Source of the DNA: Lineus longissimus
Taxonomy: Eukaryota; Nemertea; Pilidiophora; Heteronemertea; Lineidae
DNA length: 64,000 nt
Direction of reading: 5' to 3'
Assembly: GCF_910592395.1 (NCBI RefSeq)
Contig: NC_088317.1
Location: forward strand, 2,790,001 to 2,854,000
Shown: positions 55,801 through 64,000 of the stretch, piece by piece
Layout of the letters: each line of letters begins with the position of its first letter
Numbering within the stretch: position 1 is the stretch's first letter
Program-made: the position numbers and the translations under genes
The notes under the pieces: model-generated
What the model saw: only the letters and a program-made list of their open reading frames with translations
What the model was told of the DNA's origin: nothing
Database searches by the model: none

Positions 55801-57722
55801 ACTGGAATCATCTGCTGTGATGACGTCATCAGCATGCCCTCTATTGGTGAAACAGGGCCAGTCCACTTAAGGTTTTTGGCGGGGTATGTCAACCTGAGGA
55901 GATCTGACACATCTTACAGATTTGTTTTGGTTCACCCTGCTGGACAAAAGAACCTAAAGTGGAATCCTCTCAATCTGAAGTTTAGCCTGTGTATTTGTCC
56001 AAAGTGAATCCATAGAATGTGACCTCCCCACCCCGACGCGAGTTTGGGGGAACTTAAACACAGGGCAAACTACAACATTTACCGACCATATTGCTAAGGC
56101 TGGTGCCTCGATTAAAAATGCATTGTAGCCTATGGTGACCAAAGCAACAGTTTCCATAGCAACCAACCCACCACCATAGCAACTACACATACCACTCCTA
56201 GTATAACCTAGGAGACACTGTGAACTATCAAATAGTGGCCCGAAATATTTGAAAATCTCATTAAAATTCCAACCGAAAATCATGCAATGATTCTATATGG
56301 CAAATGTGGTTCTGAAAAAATTGGATTTTCAGAGCTATTTTTGAGGATTTATACGAGGCAATTATATGATAGTTCACCCATTGGTACAAATCAAGTACAG
56401 AATGCAACTGTTGAGTTAAAATTACAACAATAAAGATAGGTATTTGTTCAATGTGTTGAGTTTTCTTCATACCATCTACACTTTATACAAAAATATGTAA
56501 ATGTAGCAATAATGAAGGTGGAAAAGGGTGATATTTGTGCACAAACAATTTACTCTGAATATTATGGATGGACAAAATGAGAAAAGTACGACTGGTATCA
56601 CCGAGGAAATGCTCAAAATCAAACTGATGCAAATTGTGAAATATTCGAGACTGTCTTATTACTGCAAATGCACTATCAAACGGAAGTTCAAAAAGCGAGA
56701 AAATTTCAGCCTTAATTAATCAACCATTGAATTTGGCAGCAACGCCATGATCTAATCTGTTGCCATTTGAGACTGTGCAAATTTGAACAAAATCTGATGG
56801 TCATCACCCAACCACGAGCATCTCTATAAAGCAGACAGTTTCAAATCACCAAGCCGTAACAATTTATTTCATTTTTTTTCCCAATATGAAATGGCTGAAC
56901 ACACTACTGTACTCACTATCTAAGCTAAGAGATCATAATTAATGGAACTAATAATAGACTGGAAGAATCCATATCATCATAGGGGTGAAGGCAAGGTGAA
57001 CTAACATGATGTGATAAACCATTTTGTCTCCATTCATTATGTCTTCGTGGCCGAGTTGCAAGGAAGAGAAAAATTAATCAGTTAGAGAGACCGCACTTGT
57101 GCATATTGAACATTTCCAACGAGGGCTGACCCAAATACTAGCTTGGCCAATTATGATCAACATCTCTAACCAAGACTTCACATTCTCCAACGGGGCAAAA
57201 ATTCAAATATGGAAAACTGAGTGAAAACTATGGCTTGATGCGAGGTATTTACACAATGATTTGATTATTACGTAGGAAGTCTCCCCACAACACTGATCCA
57301 TCATTACAAGAAATGTATTGCTGCAAGGTTTATCTTATCTCCGTGGTAACCTGCAGTAGCTGCCTACATTAAGATCAGTGCTGCCACCCTTTGCTGCTTC
57401 AATAAAACACAACCCGTCGTCATAACAACTCCTTAACTCTGGTGGACCCCGGACAACAGGAAACTATCAAAAATCTCAAATTACACGTACTCATAACTTC
57501 AGCCCCACAAGTACATAATCAACCCTTTTAAACTCAGGGTATCCGAGATCATATCCAAAGATGAAATTCCCAAAATGACCACAGCTCGTCTCCTTTACTT
57601 TGAAATGAATGCAACTGTTCTTAAACAATGCAATTACTATACTTGATGATCTCTAAAAAGGTTCAAAATTGGTCAAAAGTCCTGCAGTTTCCGTTTTAAC
57701 GTCCCTAACTGTGTTTTACGAC
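52850..57722. other. Noncoding region between PIN4 and TFDP ends
   Basis: Convergent intergenic sequence plus the probable TFDP 3' UTR of unknown length. Apart from an AATC microsatellite (53245-53268) and an exact repeat of a short phrase at 53320-53365, I see no gene, RNA or recognisable transposon. Confidence 0.65.
53245..53268. repeat. (AATC)n microsatellite
   Basis: Five to six perfect tetranucleotide units. Confidence 0.9.
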
Positions 57723-60700
57723 CTACTCCACTGGACTGGACCGCTCTGATTCATCATCGTCGGAAAATCCCAATTCCGATGGCGTATCGGTCGCACCTCT
57801 AGATGGCGCTATATCCGAGAACGATCCGATGCTTGACTGCCGTGAGAGAGCATTCTGCGTTGCCATGGCAACCTCAGCGTCTGTGCTATCCGAGGCTAGG
57901 CTGAGAGGGAGGGCGAGAGGTTCCAATCTTAGGTTCCTGAAGAAAAGTGAAAAATCTAAATGAAACAGATATTTCACAGGTTCTCCTACATGTCTAAAAT
58001 CTTCTCACTTACTCATCCAGCGATAACAAGAAATCTTATATCACTTTTAAATTTTCGTTCATCATGCCCAGGATGGAGTCTTACCTGGCCGATGACGCAG
58101 CTGCCTCCACCCGACGCAAACCACTGGGACCCGGCATCACTGACGACGCGGAAGAAGTCCCTTTACCAAGATCTGAAGAAGAACATCATTACAATGAATG
58201 GCCAAAGATTGTTCAAGATTATATTGTTATTCAAAGCACAATAAGAAATAAGAAATTTGAACCTATATCTATTTTTGGCCGACTGATGCAAGACCAGTCA
58301 ACTATCCAGGTGAGTTCTGCCTGAAGTTACAGACGCTTTTATCAAACAAACATGGGGAAACTAGCCTGGTAGGTAACCAGCCTAGGACTTGGAAAGAAAA
58401 TGCTAAAATAAAACCTGACCAGAGATGGGAGTGCACCACCCACACTTCATGCGAGCAACCGATTCTATTTTCTTCATCCAGTTGGCAGCACAATGCAAAG
58501 TTTGGATCAAGGAATCAAGGCATCAAAGATGTTCTCCTTACCTAAAACATATGGTTCCAAAGCCTTGGGCACAAGTTTGGTGGCCTTCTTAAGTTGCTCC
58601 ATACTGGCTTGCCCCTTCTCCAAGCCATATGCCATACCCATCCTCTTCAACACCTCAATGTCATCGTGAATTTCAAACGTGTTGTCAAAATTAAACAGAT
58701 ATTCATATCTGGAAGGAAATAGAACATAGTTGTCAAGATAGAAAAGGGGGTCCAGAATATCTTTATGCAAAATAATGCTACAAATACAACAAATTTTACA
58801 TAAAAACAAGTGAGAGGGCTTTTCGAAGTCATAATGATGATAATGCTCAGAAGACTTTAAAAGGGTTCAAGTACCGTACACTGAACTTTGAATACTTACT
58901 TATCATTGGAGATGCTACAGTCTATAACCGTCTTTTTACTAGTGTTCACGATGATATACGGGAGATGAATGGCAGAGTTGGCAGCCGGCGCACCCTGGCT
59001 GCGCTGCAGATCACGGTTACGCTGAACCAAATTCTTGAACGCAATTTGCTGGAAAGCAGAAGAGTTCAATACAGCTAACTATGTGCAGGTCAGTTTTCAT
59101 AAACTAGCAAATGCATTTCGCTTTGTTTTGGCTGCCTAAAACAAAATTGAAAGGAAGCTGAGAGCAACCAGATCAGGGGTCAACACCAGGGCCACTACTC
59201 ACCTGTAATATTAACTCCTGCAGTTGTTGCGTCTTGTAGTTTATTCTGTCTAAAAGCCTCTGTTTATCTACCTGCAAACACAACACAACAATCAGTTGAT
59301 TAGCAAATAAATTGAATTTGCAAAGTAATCATCGTGAAACTCTTTTATTACCTAGTGAGATTGGAAAACCAAACTACACACTCTGCCTCAAAGGAACTGC
59401 TCATCATGTTTTCCATCAATTTTCAAAATAGGGAAATCACGATCTGTTCTTGGGCATGGGTAGCTTCCGTGCACACACACTATAACGCATTCTGACTGGT
59501 GAGCTCTCTTTTTCATAAGACACCGATTCTGCATTGAGCATACAAAACCTGGTGAATAACTTACCTCTAGGTTTTGACATTCCTGAGCTGAATTAGTTGG
59601 CAGTCCAATCCACTTGATCTCCTTTTTCTCCTTCGATATAATGTTCATCGCCATCAACACATTCAGAGCATCATAGACACGTCGCCGAATATTCTTCTGG
59701 TCGTAAGCCTGCAAAATTTGATTAGGACAATTTGGTAAAGAAAATGTGATACACTATTTCCGCTCACGTTCAGGAGCATTTCCAAATCAACAAGCTGCAC
59801 AACGTAAACCAAATTTGTTACCAATATATTTTTCAAAATTCACGCTATATATGGCGACAGTTATCTGGAATCCCTACAAGTGGGGGGGGGGGGGGGGTAT
59901 ATTATTTACAAGGCAAGAACAGATTCCACCCAGTTCCTTGCAATGGACTCCCTTTTTCAGCCCTAGATGTGGCCAGGTCATAATCATGACCACATCACAA
60001 TGTATTTTACACTGACTACAGATTAGAATTGCAAATACTAGCTGAACCCATATCTTGTCAAGCCGACAGTTTGAACACTGTCTGTTGCAGGAAACAATAG
60101 AATGCATAAAAGGGGGTGGTTATAATAGCAATACCCTGGTAAGCTCCAGGGCAAAATAATAGAATAAATTGCTCAGAGAAAGGGTAGAGGTTGCCAGTGT
60201 GTATAAAACAATATTGATACTGGAATTTGATGAAAATGAACACGGGATTGTTTTTCAGATTAAGAAATTATTGAAATATTGCATTACCAGGTACATGCTT
60301 GTTAAGTGTTGGAGTCATTTGTATGATTTCTTGATACAAAGTATATTTCAAAGAGTTTTGGAGTCCACTTACAGCCACAGACAATTTCAGACTGACAAAG
60401 CTATGTAGAAGTTCATCAGAAACCTGATAACGATTTTCAGAAGAATGACAAATTCAGGAATTCGTCATGACTTTTGACCGAAAACTTCCCTGTTGGTGGT
60501 AAACTTCTTTCAGTAAGGAGAAAATGATATTCTGACACTCAAGACATTTGTTATTTTGCCATACACGACAGATCTGATCTAATTGATAATCCATGTTCTC
60601 ACTCAACGCACGCAGAGGCTGCAAGAGGGATTACAAATGTCACATGTTAAAATAGCACTCACAAATAGGTTCAGAATGGGGAAGTTTTCAATGAAGTTTT

Positions 60701-63352
60701 TTCAATTCTTGGTGCAGAAGAATTTAACCCTTTATAACTTGCCAGGTAAGAGCGGGTGCCTCTATGCTGGTCCATAGAGGTACCCAGTTTTCGAAACCAC
60801 CATTCAAAGTAGCCAGTTTTTTTGTTTGTAAGCCTTTAGCGAATATACTTCATGTACTTGTAGTTGGACGAGCCAAATTTCAGGGAAAGTGAGCTCCCTA
60901 CCAACCCCTGAGGTCATGAATTGTAGCAGTAAGCTTCTCTTCACAAGCACTCTTCTACAACCTTCCGTTATTGAATCAGAATCGTGATAGAAACCAAAAC
61001 CCACCTGATCAGTTGGCGACATATTCCGTGGATCGCTAAACTCAGCTACCAATTCATCAGCCACCTCATTGTAGGATGTCACTCCTTTCCGCTGGACTTT
61101 CTCGCACACTTTCATTGAGAAGTGCCGTAGGCCCTTACCACCCTTCTCCCCTTTTTTACTGCGTTTACTGGAATGAGGAAAGGTTTAAAAATAGAATTAA
61201 GCAATGAGGCGAGGGGGGGGTTAACGAAAACCATGCAGAAATATTTGATGTGCCTTCTCAGTGTTTGTAAAGAAGAACCTCCACTACAACAGCAATCTTT
61301 TGTTGAGAGGTTGTTTTGACTGTAAAAGAAGTTTTGGCATTTTTTCAACACCTCTGCAAACAGAAACTAACTTGTTTACTCTTTGGGAGTTTGTCTGGAA
61401 GCACACACTGCACTCGACAAAGTGTGTCGATCAAATTTAGGTCACTAACAGGATAGTGTGTCCTACCGCAGGCTACCGTATTTTCAGAGCCCCCAAGCAA
61501 AGCACAGTTACACATTGTGAAACTCACTGGACCCATCATTGACCACCAAGATTTATAAATCTCATCAAATCTAAAGAGTAATGATCACAATTCTTCTACA
61601 AGGTTCGCAACTTAAAAATCAGTCGTTTAATATTCAAAGAGCAATCTTTCAAAGTGAAAGCCCCGAGATTAAACAAGTCAAGAAGAGATATAAAGTATGT
61701 AGCCCACTCGAGATCAAAGTCATCCATTTGAAGAATTTAGCGATGGTCTTATCTGATCAAAATCGAATCAATTCATGAGTTCACATGCAAAACCCTCACT
61801 GACTGGGCTGTGTTCAAGGGAAGGAAAAGAAAGTGTGACTGGTTTGGGTCAGTCTGCCGCCCCTGTCAGTTTCATCTTTGTGCTCGATAAACTATATCAG
61901 ACTGACCCAGGTGGCACTGTAACAGATCTGATCATAATACACTTGTGGAAGAAAAGTATTTCGGTAGCCATTAACTAGGTAGCTCAAACATAATGTGACA
62001 CAAAACCAGGCCACTCTATTGATCTGATTAGAAGAGCTGGTGAATTCACATGGGCCAATTGACACTGGCTTTGTTGCTTTCAGCTCAATTCAAAAGGCCA
62101 TGCAGGTAGAATAGGGTGGATTTCATTGCACACAAAGAGATGACACTGGCAAAGGATGTCAATTTCACACAATGTTACCATGAATTGCTTTCTAATTTTA
62201 ATGCTTCAGGTTGATTTTCGAAAAAATGCATTTCCTTAGCTTGGACTCTTTGAGCGCAGAAGATTTTTAGTGAAAGGTTAAAAAATAACACGCCTTATTT
62301 ATTTCCCTCTAGTTCCTGTGACACCGTGAACCCTGTATAACACCGGCCTAAAGGTATAATTCCGGCCTAAAAGGTACAACTCCGGCCTAAAAGGTACATG
62401 TAATGGGAAGGGTGAGAGCAGTTCACAAGCCCATTTTAAACACATTTAGCCAATTCTCACAACCAGAGGACTATTTGCATACAAATCTCGCTGAATTCCA
62501 AAATCAATTGAATGCACAGCACCGGTAGTGCACAAACAGGTTAATACAGCCATTCAATTATTCCCGCTATCTCCGCACATAGTCGCATGAAAAATCTATC
62601 AGGTTCTATTATTCCCAGGGTTGACATTAACCCATTCTCGTCATCGCATAATGTGCAGTGAACATAAATTATCTTGTAAAAATATCGCATATTTTTTTGT
62701 AAGTTGACCAAATTCAATAAATTGTCTTTTTTTGTGACATAATTCATGTGGAGTACAGGATGAGTTTAACTCTTAATGTTTAAAATGTTGGTGCCAACTT
62801 ACCTATCTAGGAAGTCCGCTTCTAAAAAGTCTCCTGGTCGTTTTTTCATCCCGGCAACCTGCCACTGTTGTGGAGATTCTACCTTGATCGTATTGATGAC
62901 CTGACGCGGTGTCTGTGGACTGGCAGTGACGAATGTGGGCGCATGACCACCACGACCAGGAGTACCAAGGATCTGGAAGAAAAAACGATGAGAAAATTTA
63001 TCTTATAGCCAATTTACTCGTAGCAGTAAGGATGATTTTTCACGGTACGAAAGGCCACATTTGCTGGCTCACATGTCTAATGACGTTGAAGGAGCTGTAC
63101 TGTCGACTCAAAAGTATCAGCCGAGAAATTTTCGAGAATTGTAAAACTGAAGAGGAACGAAAATTCGGCTGTTGACAGTGCTTTCGAATTGGTGTTATGG
63201 GACATTTTTTTGCCTGAAACAACACTTTTCAAGTTAAAAACTTACCACGGGTGATGAATTTACTGATTTTGGTAGAATGTGAGGCCCATCCACTTTGTAT
63301 GGAGACATCTTCGCAGGGGACTGCATCGGTACCGCAATGATAGGGATTTTTG
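57723..63352 (-). CDS. TFDP: Transcription factor DP (E2F dimerisation partner), nine 3' exons; 5' end outside window
   Basis: DP proteins pair with E2F to bind cell-cycle promoters in the nucleus. Minus-strand exons: 63352-63246, 62972-62803, 61167-61005, 59708-59565, 59271-59203, 59048-58900, 58708-58542, 58172-58085, 57936-57723. All phases agree, and about 423 residues are visible. Order: Pro/Ser-rich N-region ([20 protein letters not shown]); DNA-binding winged helix with [32 protein letters not shown] and [20 protein letters not shown], then [21 protein letters not shown]; coiled-coil heptads ([18 protein letters not shown]); marked-box region with [18 protein letters not shown] and [20 protein letters not shown]; then [10 protein letters not shown] and a Ser/Asp-rich tail ending [13 protein letters not shown]. 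The acidic ending recalls vertebrate DP1. TFDP1 versus TFDP2 cannot be told apart, as expected for an invertebrate. Confidence 0.96.
59882..59897. repeat. G16 homopolymer in TFDP intron
   Basis: Sixteen consecutive G on the plus strand; assembly length may be unreliable. Confidence 0.9.
62342..62400. repeat. Short tandem repeat, ~21-bp unit, in TFDP intron
   Basis: Three units of CCGGCCTAAAAGGTACAACT-like sequence. Confidence 0.85.
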
Positions 63353-64000
63353 CTAAAATTATCAAAAGAGAGAAGGTTTAAACTTCTGCTGTACACAGTA
63401 TTGTTGGCGAGACAGGTTATGCCAGCCTAACAGTCAATAGTATCCTACCTAAGTGTTATCATTCTACAGGATATCGGCAGAAATCTGGCAGTCATTTGAA
63501 AAAAAGCGTCAAGGCCACAACTGGAAAGAGTTCAATGTAAAGAGGCCTGCCAGCTCTGATTGATTCTTTTACTCGAATGTGAAACCAAAACCTTGCATTT
63601 GCACAAGACTGGTGAAGTGCACCCAGGACATAATATCTTGTAATTGTTTGTTGTAGTGCTGTCTTGCCAATAACCCCATCTTCCGAATGAGGCTACTGCC
63701 AATTGGGTTTTGTTTCAGGAAGTTCAACATCCAACATGTCCTATGCACATATGTATGTACATGTTTCTGTATGTTTCAGTACATGGCAATTAACCAACAG
63801 CTGAGGAACGCATTATCTTGACCAATCAAGGGTTAACATTCATGATTTGATCAGTTCATTTCATCTTGGTAATCAGCACATCAGACACTACAGTAGAACA
63901 ACTATAAAGGACACAATTGAGACTGACAAGTTTAGTCCTGAATAGATAGAGATGTGTCCTGATTAGAGAGGTCAAATTGAATGGAAACAATCAATTTGGG
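63353..64000 (-). other. TFDP upstream intron, to window edge
   Basis: No exon matching the DP N-terminus could be supported here. The initiator exon is expected to the right of the window. Confidence 0.65.

Noticed and set aside
58064-58324. Plus-strand ORF starting [16 protein letters not shown]
   Set aside because: It is antisense to a TFDP exon that fits in phase with its neighbours on both sides. The minus-strand reading explains the sequence.
63353-64000. Additional upstream TFDP exon ending near 63448
   Set aside because: A donor-like GTAGGA exists, but the preceding frame has stops and no DP-like residues.

Overview
This is eukaryotic genomic DNA. Every confident gene is interrupted by GT-AG introns, and the products are animal proteins: an arrestin, the pseudouridine synthase dyskerin, two ankyrin-repeat/SOCS-box proteins, a parvulin and the E2F partner DP. 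Introns of up to 12 kb, AT-rich noncoding DNA, foldback elements and many degenerate tandem repeats suggest a non-vertebrate metazoan, probably a marine invertebrate (lophotrochozoan or ambulacrarian). The sequence alone does not fix the phylum. There are no bacterial operons, CRISPR arrays, rRNA genes or intact reverse transcriptases.

Layout. Positions 1-28 kb hold the 5' half of a beta-arrestin gene on the minus strand: four small coding exons (27970-27891, 15824-15794, 11072-11012, 1121-880), with the rest of the gene left of the window. Its introns carry two near-identical 223-bp palindromic foldback elements (one on each side of the 61-bp third exon), a trinucleotide microsatellite, tandem repeats and nuclear-receptor-like palindromes. 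Positions 28-33.6 kb are intergenic, with a promoter-like cluster at 29.7-29.9 kb and minisatellites. Positions 33641-40972 (+) are a complete 15-exon dyskerin (DKC1) gene, followed by an AT-rich 3' UTR to about 42.57 kb. Positions 42.6-45.5 kb are intergenic with a dispersed 300-bp duplication and a degenerate array of about eight 120-bp units. Positions 45985-50806 (-) hold two tandem paralogous ankyrin/SOCS-box genes. Positions 51564-52589 (+) are a complete three-exon PIN4 (parvulin 14) gene. Positions 52.9-57.7 kb have no coding sequence I can support. Positions 57723-63352 (-) are nine 3' exons of a TFDP (DP1/DP2) gene whose 5' end lies right of the window.

The genes do not form a pathway. 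DKC1 and PIN4 both relate to ribosome biogenesis, the SOCS-box proteins would be ubiquitin-ligase substrate adaptors, TFDP is a cell-cycle transcription factor, and arrestin is a GPCR regulator. The most interesting signal is a shared ~70-bp element made of four GCGAAACGA-type units. It lies about 75-100 bp upstream of the start codons of DKC1 and PIN4, in the same orientation as each gene. A third copy lies in matching orientation 1.8 kb upstream of the arrestin first coding exon. It may be an undescribed promoter element or a promoter-associated repeat family.

All exon boundaries were read by eye from splice consensus, phase agreement and remembered family conservation. No alignment was computed.
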